Positions 35,765-43,455 of a DNA stretch of 64,000 nt are shown here, piece after piece. Made by a program: the position numbers and the translations under genes. Location of the stretch: contig NZ_JACHGJ010000002.1 of assembly GCF_014207565.1 (NCBI RefSeq), positions 744,001-808,000 on the forward strand. Direction: 5' to 3'. The first letter of the stretch is position 1. Every line of letters begins with the position of its first letter. Under the pieces are notes generated by a model. That model made no database searches and was not told where the DNA came from. It saw only the letters and a program-made list of their open reading frames with translations. Source of the stretch: Spirochaeta isovalerica (GTDB lineage: Bacteria; Spirochaetota; Spirochaetia; DSM-2461).

Positions 35765-37506
35765 AAAAAAAACAGAAATGGATTCTCGTCCCTCTGCTGG
35801 CTCTGGCCTCTTTAGCCCTCGTTGTTATATTCCCTTTCTCCGGCATATCCGAACTGAAAAGCCGGGATCTGAGGGCATCTCTGGCAGGATTGAACGAGGC
35901 GTCGGCTCCTTTGACCATCGTAACCATAGATGACGAGTCCTTTGAGAAAATCAACATTCGCTGGCCCTGGCCCCGGCAGATCCTGGCCGAGTCTATAATC
36001 AATCTGAAGGATGCCGGAGCCTCGGTCATCGGACTGGATATTATGCTGGGCGACGGCGGGTATACAGCCGATGAGGACCGGGCTCTCGCCTCGGCTCTGA
36101 ACTATGCCGGCAATGTGGTCCTTCCTGAAAAACGGGATGTCCGGGAGAGCGGCGGTTATGTCATAGATTATTTCGACAGGCCGCTCCCTCTCTTCGCAGA
36201 AGGGGCACAGGCTATCGGTTATGTCAACCTGATCATAGACAGGGACAATTTTGTCAGGAGAGTCCTTCCTGCAGACAGCTCTCTGGGTGAAAGTCACGAG
36301 GCATTCTCTTTCAAACTCTATCCTCAGGCTGCCCCGCTTCTCAATGTAGACAGAACCCTGCTTATAAACTATGCCCCGGCAGGGTCTTTTACTACCGTTC
36401 CCTTTCACAAGGTTCTGGACGGTTCAGCCGATCCTGAATTGTTCCGCGACAGGATAGTCCTCGTGGGGGCCTGGTTCAAGGAATCGCACGACAGATCTCT
36501 CACCCCCGTCGAAAGCAGCACCGGCCTGTACGGAATTGAGATTCACGCCAACATCGTCAATACCCTCTATACGGGCCGCTATCTCAGAGAGATCCCCGGA
36601 ATGGTTAATCTGCTGATTCTCCTGCTCCTCTCTGCAGCCGGATCCCTGGCATTTATCCATTTGAGGCCTCTTGCCGGACTGATCACCGCTGCTGCGGCGG
36701 TTGTCCTTTTCAGTTTCCTGGCCTTTTTTCTCTACACCTCGATGGGAACTATCGTGGATATCTTCAACCCCCTTCTGATCATATTCATCACATGGCTCGG
36801 AGCCGTCCTCTACAATTATCTTATCGTCGAAAGGGAGAAAGCCCATGTCAGAAGGACCTTCTCCCGCTATGTCTCGGCGGAAGTGGTTAACAATATTCTC
36901 GACAGCGGCAATGCTATCGAGCTGGGAGGAGAATTGAGGGAAGTCGCCATATTCTTTTCCGATATCTGCGGTTTCACATCCATGTCGGAAAAAATGCCTC
37001 CCGACGAAATCGTGGAGATGCTCAACGAATACTTTACCGATATGACTGATATCATCTTCCAATACGGAGGAACGCTTAACAAGTATATCGGCGATGCCAT
37101 CATGGCCATATACGGCGCTCCCGTAGCCATGGTAGACGCGTCGGAACGGGCCTTAAAGGCCTGTCTGGATATGCGGAGCAGACTGGAACGGTTCAACAGG
37201 GACAGAGCGGAGAAGGGAAAACCTCCCATCAGAATAGGGATGGGGATCCATAGCGGAAAGGTCCTTGTCGGCAATATTGGTTCGCCCCGGCAAATGGAGT
37301 ATACTGTTATCGGAGACGCCGTGAATGTCTGCTCCCGAATAGAGGGGCTGACCCGCGATTTCGAAACCGACCTGCTCATCAGCGATGAGCTGTTTCAGAA
37401 AGTCGGTCATCTGGTGGAAGTCGAGACTATGGCCCCTGTGGCTGTTAAAGGAAAAAGCGATAAGATAATCGTCCATAAAGTGACAGGATTGAAAGAGGGA
37501 ATCTGA
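35761..37506 (+). CDS. CHASE2-domain class III adenylate cyclase
   Basis: A 581-residue membrane protein. After an N-terminal membrane segment comes the extracytoplasmic CHASE2 domain (about 35-275, with RDLRASLAGLNEASAPLTIVTIDDESF), then three membrane segments (about 280-355), then the cyclase domain (about 385-565). The metal-binding Asp residues are in FFSDICGFTS and YIGDAIMA. Lys in LNKYIGD and Thr in EYTVIGD favour ATP over GTP. Asn and Arg in DAVNVCSRIEGL complete the active site. It should make cAMP in response to a periplasmic signal and may be controlled by the CHAT peptidase encoded just before it. Confidence 0.94.
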   Translation: MKKKQKWILVPLLALASLALVVIFPFSGISELKSRDLRASLAGLNEASAPLTIVTIDDESFEKINIRWPWPRQILAESIINLKDAGASVIGLDIMLGDGGYTADEDRALASALNYAGNVVLPEKRDVRESGGYVIDYFDRPLPLFAEGAQAIGYVNLIIDRDNFVRRVLPADSSLGESHEAFSFKLYPQAAPLLNVDRTLLINYAPAGSFTTVPFHKVLDGSADPELFRDRIVLVGAWFKESHDRSLTPVESSTGLYGIEIHANIVNTLYTGRYLREIPGMVNLLILLLLSAAGSLAFIHLRPLAGLITAAAAVVLFSFLAFFLYTSMGTIVDIFNPLLIIFITWLGAVLYNYLIVEREKAHVRRTFSRYVSAEVVNNILDSGNAIELGGELREVAIFFSDICGFTSMSEKMPPDEIVEMLNEYFTDMTDIIFQYGGTLNKYIGDAIMAIYGAPVAMVDASERALKACLDMRSRLERFNRDRAEKGKPPIRIGMGIHSGKVLVGNIGSPRQMEYTVIGDAVNVCSRIEGLTRDFETDLLISDELFQKVGHLVEVETMAPVAVKGKSDKIIVHKVTGLKEGI

Positions 37507-37508
37507 TA

Positions 37509-38198
37509 TTGAGAAAGGCTATTGTTCTAATACTGCTTGCGCTGATCGCATCGACCACGGCTCTGACCGGAGAGAACGCCGTTCTACTCGAATGCCGGGG
37601 CCGGGTTCAGATCATCTCTTCGGGGAAATCCGCTCCTGCGATGACCGGTCAGAATCTCGAAACGGGAGATATCATCAGCACGGGAAGTGACGGAACCGCC
37701 CTGATTCTTCTGGCCGATGGCGCCGCCATAGAGCTTCTGCCCGACAGCAGGCTCCAGCTGGAGAACAGCCGGTCGGACCGGGACGGGAAGAAGAGCAGTC
37801 TGCTCGGCGAGCTCTGGAAGAGTATCAAAAGCAAATTCGCCGATGCGGAATATTCCAGCGCCCAGACCGGGGGAGTGGGGGCGCTCCGGGGGTCCGATAA
37901 AAAAGAGGAAATCCTCAATGATTATCTTACCCGAAACCTTTTAGAGGAAATGGAGGATAAGCTGAAGGATCTGGATGATCAGGATCTTACCCCTTATACA
38001 TTGTTGATGATGAAAGCTCTTATCTACGAAATTTACGGCCAGTACGGCGATGCGGAATCGAACTATCTCTCCATGATCGAGATCGATCCTACCGAACCCC
38101 TGTCCTACAATCTGCTTGTCGATCTCTATATGAAAATCGATTGTTACAACCATGCCATTGAGATGGTCCGGAGCAGAAATGAGATTCCGGGAGAGTGA
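37509..38198 (+). CDS. FecR-like exported protein with TPR tail
   Basis: A 229-residue protein with a signal peptide (MRKAIVLILLALIASTTALT). Residues about 25-95 resemble the FecR domain: GRVQIISSGKSAPAMTGQNLETGDIISTGSDGTALILLADGAAIELLPDSRLQL. A short helical region (about 130-225) contains one or two TPR-like units (IYGQYGDAESNYLSMIEIDP). The start is TTG at 37509, two bases after the cyclase stop. FecR-like, CHAT and CHASE2 genes are recurrent neighbours in some bacteria; its direct role is unknown. Confidence 0.8.
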   Translation: MRKAIVLILLALIASTTALTGENAVLLECRGRVQIISSGKSAPAMTGQNLETGDIISTGSDGTALILLADGAAIELLPDSRLQLENSRSDRDGKKSSLLGELWKSIKSKFADAEYSSAQTGGVGALRGSDKKEEILNDYLTRNLLEEMEDKLKDLDDQDLTPYTLLMMKALIYEIYGQYGDAESNYLSMIEIDPTEPLSYNLLVDLYMKIDCYNHAIEMVRSRNEIPGE

Positions 38199-38222
38199 AA
38201 TATCGGAAATTGTCGATTTCTC

Positions 38223-38251
38223 TTGCCATAGTTAACTATTATGATAAACAT
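38223..38251 (+). promoter_or_regulatory. Promoter placing transcription start at the ATG of the MATE gene
   Basis: TTGCCA (38223-38228), 17 bases, AAACAT (38246-38251), six bases, ATG at 38258. The -10 is weak (three of six matches, including the key A2 and T6), but the geometry is identical to the other leaderless candidates. Confidence 0.4.
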
Positions 38252-38257
38252 TAAAAT

Positions 38258-39598
38258 ATGAAGACAATGGATATAACAAGGGACCCCATCCCGAAACTGA
38301 TCAGAGCCATAGCCGTTCCCGCGGCAATGGGGTTTTTCTTTAATACCATGTTCAATGTGGTGGATACCTATTATACAAGGTTCATTTCCACCGAGGCTCT
38401 AGCAGGGCTGTCTCTTTCTTTTCCGGTCTTTTTCATATTGGTCGCTTTCAGCCACGGTCTGGGAAGCGGAATACAGGGACTGGCTTCCAATGCTCTGGGT
38501 AAAAAAGATTCGGATGGAGCGGACCGCCTGGCTTATGCGGGGATCATCCTCGCCATCCTTTTCTCTATTCTTCTGGCTGTTTTCGGTATATTCGCCTCTG
38601 TTCCCGCCTTCAGTTTTATGGGCGCTCAGGGGCAGTCTCTTGAAGAAGGAGTCGTTTACATACGTGTAATCATGTCGGGACTACCCTTCTTTTTCCTGAA
38701 CAACGGAATAAACGGTCTTCTCTCCGCCACGGGAGATACGAAAGCATTCCGTAATTTTCTTATTCTGGGCTTTTTTCTCAATCTGGCTCTGGACCCTCTT
38801 TTTATAATCGCCTTTGATATGGGAACGGCAGGACTGGCGCTGGCTACGGTGGTGGTTCAGGCCGTCGGAACGGTTTATCTGTGGGTAAGGCTGAGGCGGA
38901 CAGGAAGCATTTCTTTCAGCAGGGGACAGAAAAAAGGCCATCCTGTGACCCTCTGGCCGTCCCTGCTCCATCAGAGTCTTCCGGCCAGCCTCAATTCCAT
39001 GAGCATTGCCCTGGGGGTTTTTATTATAAACCGCTTTATCGTTCAGTTCGGGGGAGACGAAGCTATAGCGGGATACGGTGCGGCGATCCGCATAGAGCAG
39101 ATTATTCTCCTGCCAACAATCGGACTCAATATGGCTCTGGTGACTCTTGCCGGGCAGAACCACGGAGCAAATCAGCCGGAACGAGTCCGCGAAGCCTATA
39201 ATAAAACTGTACTCTACGGCCTTGCTATAATGGGAACGGGTATGGTTCTGCTGCTCTTTCTCCGACGACCTCTCGTTGCTGTTTTTAATCCCGTAGAGGC
39301 CGTCATCGCCGCCGGAGCGGGATATCTGCTTATAGAAATTGTCGCCATGCCGGCCTATGTCCTGCTCGGAACGGGAAACTCTCTTTTGCAGGGGCTTAAG
39401 AAACCCGGTCTGATTTTCTGGGTAGGGCTTTTCAGGCAGATTATCTTTCCGCCCATTCTTTTCTATCTGCTGGGAACGGTTTCCGGCCTCGGTTTACAAG
39501 GCGTCTGGTGGGGGATCGTCATCTCTGTCTGGGGCGGGGCGCTCCTTATGTTTTTCCGGGCAAGGCTTATGATCTCTTCCTCTGACAGCAATATATAG
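38258..39598 (+). CDS. MATE-family multidrug/cation exporter
   Basis: A 446-residue inner-membrane protein with twelve predicted segments. The MATE pattern is seen in IPKLIRAIAVPAAMGFFFNTMFNVVDTYYTRFIS and GLGSGIQGLASNALGKKD, and in the matching second half, NSMSIALGVFIINRFIVQFGGDEAIAGYGAAIRIEQI. It exports cationic drugs or metabolites against sodium ions or protons. The ATG at 38258 has no ribosome site. Confidence 0.92.
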   Translation: MKTMDITRDPIPKLIRAIAVPAAMGFFFNTMFNVVDTYYTRFISTEALAGLSLSFPVFFILVAFSHGLGSGIQGLASNALGKKDSDGADRLAYAGIILAILFSILLAVFGIFASVPAFSFMGAQGQSLEEGVVYIRVIMSGLPFFFLNNGINGLLSATGDTKAFRNFLILGFFLNLALDPLFIIAFDMGTAGLALATVVVQAVGTVYLWVRLRRTGSISFSRGQKKGHPVTLWPSLLHQSLPASLNSMSIALGVFIINRFIVQFGGDEAIAGYGAAIRIEQIILLPTIGLNMALVTLAGQNHGANQPERVREAYNKTVLYGLAIMGTGMVLLLFLRRPLVAVFNPVEAVIAAGAGYLLIEIVAMPAYVLLGTGNSLLQGLKKPGLIFWVGLFRQIIFPPILFYLLGTVSGLGLQGVWWGIVISVWGGALLMFFRARLMISSSDSNI

Positions 39599-39602
39599 AC
39601 AT

Positions 39603-40538
39603 TTATGTTTCCCTGACCGGATTGAGGAACAGCAGGGAATGGTCAAACCGATTTCCCATGTATCTCTCTATGAATTCCTTTTCAGCCCGTCCCGTTTCTC
39701 CCCTGAAGGAAATGTCTTCGATCAATCCCTGTTTTACAGTGATCAGACATTCCGATCCGTTGCCGGGCACAGCAGCAGGGCTGGCAAAAGTAAAGGTCGG
39801 AGTTTTTCCGAAAGTCCACTCCCAGCCGGAAAATGTTGCGCGGATATCTTTTATCTCTTCCCTGTTCTCTATATCTGATAACTTCAGGTTTACTATTTCG
39901 ACCTGACTGTTCCGGGAAGCCGAAGCCTTTTCAATTATGGACTCACAAATTTCCCTATAGACCAATTGATTGTTGTAGTAGAGGATATTAGTCACTTCAG
40001 AGGGGATGGAAGCGGTTCCTCTGCTATTCATTGAAGGGGACTTGTAATCTTTTTTTAACAGGTATCGGTTCAGATTTTTCAGGTCTGTCTCGATCAGGAG
40101 AGTTCCATGATGCAGAGCTCTTTTTGCTGTGTACCGCCCGGCGCTGCCAGAGATTTTTTTCCCATCGATATAGATATCATTCCTTTCTCCCTGAGCAGCT
40201 TCTATACCAAGCGACGTCAGCGCGGCGACGACAATAGCGGTTTTTTCCTCTTTTATCAGTCTGTCCTTATTTTCTATAAATGAGAAATTCATATTCCCCT
40301 GATCGTGATATACCGTTCCACCGCCGCTCTCCCGTCGCACAAGTGTTACTTCATCAGCTTCCATTTTCCGTAAATCACATTCCAACCAGGGGTTCTGAAA
40401 CCGTCCCAGAATAACTGAAGGAGCGTTTCGGTAGAAGAGCAGAACATCAGAGTTTTTGAGGTCCTCTCTCTTCAGAAGCCATTTTTCTATGGAGAGATTG
40501 GTAAAGGGATCGGTTGCTTCCGAAAAAAAGACTTTCAT
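39603..40538 (-). CDS. lplA: Lipoate-protein ligase A
   Basis: A 311-residue ligase that attaches lipoate, via lipoyl-AMP, to lipoyl domains of 2-oxoacid dehydrogenases and the glycine cleavage H protein. Motifs: NPWLECDL, RRESGGGTVYHDQGN (about 69-83), DIYIDGKKISGSA and HHGTLLIETDL with the catalytic Lys in KKISGSA. The small C-terminal accessory domain is present. A TATACT lies eight bases before the ATG, so this mRNA may also have almost no leader. It overlaps the intergenic region of the divergent ABC exporter genes. Confidence 0.93.
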   Translation of the reverse strand: MKVFFSEATDPFTNLSIEKWLLKREDLKNSDVLLFYRNAPSVILGRFQNPWLECDLRKMEADEVTLVRRESGGGTVYHDQGNMNFSFIENKDRLIKEEKTAIVVAALTSLGIEAAQGERNDIYIDGKKISGSAGRYTAKRALHHGTLLIETDLKNLNRYLLKKDYKSPSMNSRGTASIPSEVTNILYYNNQLVYREICESIIEKASASRNSQVEIVNLKLSDIENREEIKDIRATFSGWEWTFGKTPTFTFASPAAVPGNGSECLITVKQGLIEDISFRGETGRAEKEFIERYMGNRFDHSLLFLNPVRET

Positions 40539-40688
40539 ATCCTGTCAGTATAAATGGCTTTCACAAAGTTTACATTCCTTTTCCGCCGTGTTATTTCAGA
40601 TCGGTAGGAGGTGCGCTGTCAGGTCAGAAATTCAAGTATGAATCCCTCTGCGGCGAGGATACAAATTTCAGACTGATTCAAAATTATC

Positions 40689-40717
40689 TTGCCTATTCCC
40701 TACAGCTTTTCTATGTT
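40689..40717 (+). promoter_or_regulatory. Promoter placing transcription start at the ATG of the ABC exporter gene
   Basis: TTGCCT (40689-40694), 17 bases, TATGTT (40712-40717), six bases, ATG at 40724. No ribosome site precedes this ATG. Confidence 0.6.
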
Positions 40718-40723
40718 CTATCT

Positions 40724-41599
40724 ATGAGTACAATAATGCGTATTGAGAATCTGAGGAAAAACTACGGAAATGTTCAGGCCGTGCAGGATATCAGTTTTTC
40801 CATAGATGAAGGCATATGTTTCGGACTTCTCGGTCCCAACGGGGCGGGAAAGACGACGACCATTGAAATGATGGAAGGAATTCTGACCCCCACATCAGGC
40901 CGGATCTATTTCCGGGACAGTGAGATCGATCATCATTTTAAAAAGAAAGTGGGCATTCAGTTTCAGAATACGGCGCTGCCCGAGTTTATTACCGTAAAGG
41001 AAACTCTGGAAATGTTCAGAGCCCTTTATCCCGATCCCCGGAGTCTGGACGAAGTTGTGGAAATCTGTTCCCTCTCGGACATTCTCAACCGGGACAACAG
41101 AAAGCTCTCGGGAGGACAGAGGCAGAGGATGCTTCTGGGACTGGCCATCATTCCGAGGCCCGAAATGGTGTTTCTCGATGAACCGACCACGGGACTGGAT
41201 CCCCAGGCCAGACGGAACTTCTGGCAGCTGATCGAAAATATCAAATCGGAGAAAACGACGGTTCTCCTGACGACTCATTATATGGAGGAAGCGGAAATCC
41301 TCTGTGACAGAATTGCCATTATGGACCACGGGAAGCTTCTGGAAATCGACAGTCCCGATAAACTGCTGGAATCTCACTTCGACGGGGCGCTGGTTCGGCT
41401 GCCCCACGGCGGGGCGGAGCCCGGGGGAATAGAGGGGTCGGAAGTGAAGGGCGAGTTTCTGGAGATATCCACGGCGAACCTCGATAGGACCATGAAGGAT
41501 CTTCTGGCTTCGGGGCTGAATCTGGAAGGGCTCAGCATTAAAAAGCCCAATCTGGAAGATCTCTTCCTGAAGCTGACCGGCGAGTCTTTGCGGTCATAA
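40724..41599 (+). CDS. ABC-2 exporter ATP-binding protein (DrrA/CcmA type)
   Basis: A 291-residue ATPase. Walker A GPNGAGKTTT (about residues 42-51), signature LSGGQRQRMLL, Walker B MVFLDEPTTGLDP and the switch His in LLTTHYMEEAE are all present. The C-terminal 80 residues form the small domain common in drug and polysaccharide exporters. The frame is open further upstream (to 40514), but the leaderless-type promoter at 40689 and the alignment of MRIENLRKNYG support a start at 40724. The membrane partner follows after 17 bases. Confidence 0.93.
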   Translation: MSTIMRIENLRKNYGNVQAVQDISFSIDEGICFGLLGPNGAGKTTTIEMMEGILTPTSGRIYFRDSEIDHHFKKKVGIQFQNTALPEFITVKETLEMFRALYPDPRSLDEVVEICSLSDILNRDNRKLSGGQRQRMLLGLAIIPRPEMVFLDEPTTGLDPQARRNFWQLIENIKSEKTTVLLTTHYMEEAEILCDRIAIMDHGKLLEIDSPDKLLESHFDGALVRLPHGGAEPGGIEGSEVKGEFLEISTANLDRTMKDLLASGLNLEGLSIKKPNLEDLFLKLTGESLRS

Positions 41600-41616
41600 A
41601 AAAGGGATAATCGAAT

Positions 41617-42609
41617 ATGAATAAATTTACAGCCATCGTATATGCCAGAACAATGGAATTCGTCCGTGACAGGGGGACGCTTTTCTGGAATCTCCTCTTT
41701 CCCGTCGTGCTCGTCGTAGGCTTTTCCTTCGCATTCAGCAGCAATGGCGAATCGCAGTTCAAAGCGGGGGTGCTGGAAAATTATACAGCTCCTTCGGGAT
41801 CCTTTCTCACTTTGCCCGCTGTGGACACCATAGAATACGCCGACAGCGGGCAGGCTCTGGAAAAGCTGAGACGTCATCAGATCGATATTTTTGTTGACGG
41901 AGAGGCCGGGACTTATTATCTGAACGAAGAGTCTCCTTCAGCCGGGATCCTCCGCCGGCTCAGCCGGGCCGATCTGGCAAACTACGCCGAAGAGCAGGTG
42001 TCCGGTGAAGCGGTGCGCTATGTGGACTGGCTGGTTCCCGGCGTCATCGGCATGAATATGCTCTTCAGCTGTATGTTCGGCGTGGGGTTCGTAATCGTCC
42101 GATACAGAAAGAACGGCGTGCTCAAAAGAATGAAAGCGACACCCGTTACGCCCTTTACGTTTATTACAGCGCAGATGGCCAGTCGTTTTCTCATCGTTCT
42201 CATTACATCGATCACCGTTTTTGCAGGGACAAATCTCTTTCTGCATTTTGTGGTAAACGGTTCCTATCTGCTGCTGATTCTTCTGACGATGCTGGCCATA
42301 CTCTGCATGCTTTCTTTCGGATTAATCTTCGCCGCCAGGATAAAGAGCGAGGAACTGGCCAACGGGTTAATGAATCTGATTACTTTTCCCATGATTATTT
42401 TCTCCGGAGTGTTTTTCTCTCTGGAAGGGACACCCGAGGCAGTTCAGAAAATATCGCTCTTCTTTCCCCTGACTCATTTTATCGACGGAGCCAGGTCCAT
42501 TATGATTGATGGAGCGGGATTGGTTCAGATCCTGCCGAATCTGGGAATTCTGACTGCTATGACGGTATTGTTTCTGGTGATTGCGTCCCTGCTTTTCCGG
42601 TGGGAATAA
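41617..42609 (+). CDS. ABC-2 type exporter permease (DrrB type)
   Basis: A 330-residue membrane protein with six predicted segments: one near the N-terminus, an extracytoplasmic part (about 40-135), then five close together. VDWLVPGVIGMNMLFSCMFGVGFVIVRYRKNGVLKRMKATPV matches the ABC-2 core. AAGGGAT precedes the ATG. The cargo cannot be deduced. Confidence 0.9.
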   Translation: MNKFTAIVYARTMEFVRDRGTLFWNLLFPVVLVVGFSFAFSSNGESQFKAGVLENYTAPSGSFLTLPAVDTIEYADSGQALEKLRRHQIDIFVDGEAGTYYLNEESPSAGILRRLSRADLANYAEEQVSGEAVRYVDWLVPGVIGMNMLFSCMFGVGFVIVRYRKNGVLKRMKATPVTPFTFITAQMASRFLIVLITSITVFAGTNLFLHFVVNGSYLLLILLTMLAILCMLSFGLIFAARIKSEELANGLMNLITFPMIIFSGVFFSLEGTPEAVQKISLFFPLTHFIDGARSIMIDGAGLVQILPNLGILTAMTVLFLVIASLLFRWE

Positions 42610-42639
42610 TTCCTGAGAAGAGGTGGAAACGACTCTCTT

Positions 42640-43455
42640 TCATTCCAGAAGCAGAAGACCCTGAAAGGAGGAAATCTCTTCGGGGAATGACCAGGATTCC
42701 AAATAATTCCCCATCTCATCAAAATGAAGAAGCTGTCGTCCTTTATGACCATTATCCGGACCGTGCCCCTGCCAGTTCGCCACCAGAATAGACTTATCTT
42801 CGGCAATGGAAAAACAGGCGTAGAAAAAGGGTTCAACTTCCGCAGGGACGGAGTCTTTCCCCCCGAATACCTGTACCAGCTTTCCCGAAAGGGAAAATCT
42901 GGCCATAAAAGCACCGTATCCGGCGGATACCAGAATGCTGTCATCGGTCACACGGCTTTGCCAGGCGTGGAGAAATCCCTTTGCAGCAAGCGTCCCTTTC
43001 ATTTGAAGCCCGCTCGTGCAGATCCTGATCCTGTCATTGGTGGAAAGGAGATACAGGTTCTCATCTGTCCGGGTCATCAGCCTCACATAATCGCCTTTGC
43101 AGGACCGGGCGTCGATTACCCTGTCTTCGCGATCCAGTGTCAGTACCGTGACGCCTTTATGTCCTTCCAGGTTTAATCCGGTAATCAGTGTGGTGCCGTC
43201 CGGTCCGGAATTGGCCGAGGTGACACCGGTCCAGCTCCGGCAGTCATGGATGATCTCTCCGCTGTCGATCTCTGCAATGCAGTATCCCCGGTCGTAACCG
43301 ATCAGGATTCTGTCCCCGTCGATCCTTTCGAGGGCGCGGGCGGTCGGATAGTCCGCCAGAGATCTTTTCCAGCTGATGCCTTTCCCGCTCGTATTGCCCC
43401 TCAGGAGATTCTGTTTTCCTTCATCAATGGCTATGAATTCGTAGTTTTCTTTCAT
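42640..43455 (-). CDS. Beta-propeller-like protein of the uronate locus, unknown function
   Basis: A cytosolic protein of 271 residues composed of repeated beta-strand units with Asp/Gly turns, such as GDRILIGYDRGYCIAEIDSG, DGTTLITGLNLEGHKG, ENLYLLSTNDRIRIC and DDSILVSAGYGAFMARFS, as in WD/YVTN-like propellers. No family is recognised. The start ATG at 43455 overlaps the GH2 stop codon (ATGA), so it is translated with the GH2 gene and probably has a role in the same pathway; the frame is open upstream but inside the GH2 gene. There is no signal peptide. Confidence 0.65.
   Translation of the reverse strand: MKENYEFIAIDEGKQNLLRGNTSGKGISWKRSLADYPTARALERIDGDRILIGYDRGYCIAEIDSGEIIHDCRSWTGVTSANSGPDGTTLITGLNLEGHKGVTVLTLDREDRVIDARSCKGDYVRLMTRTDENLYLLSTNDRIRICTSGLQMKGTLAAKGFLHAWQSRVTDDSILVSAGYGAFMARFSLSGKLVQVFGGKDSVPAEVEPFFYACFSIAEDKSILVANWQGHGPDNGHKGRQLLHFDEMGNYLESWSFPEEISSFQGLLLLE

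Noticed and set aside
40514-40723. Possible 70-residue N-terminal extension of the ABC ATPase
   Set aside because: A promoter with the leaderless geometry lies inside it, it runs into the lipoate ligase gene start, and the ATPase homology begins after residue 70.
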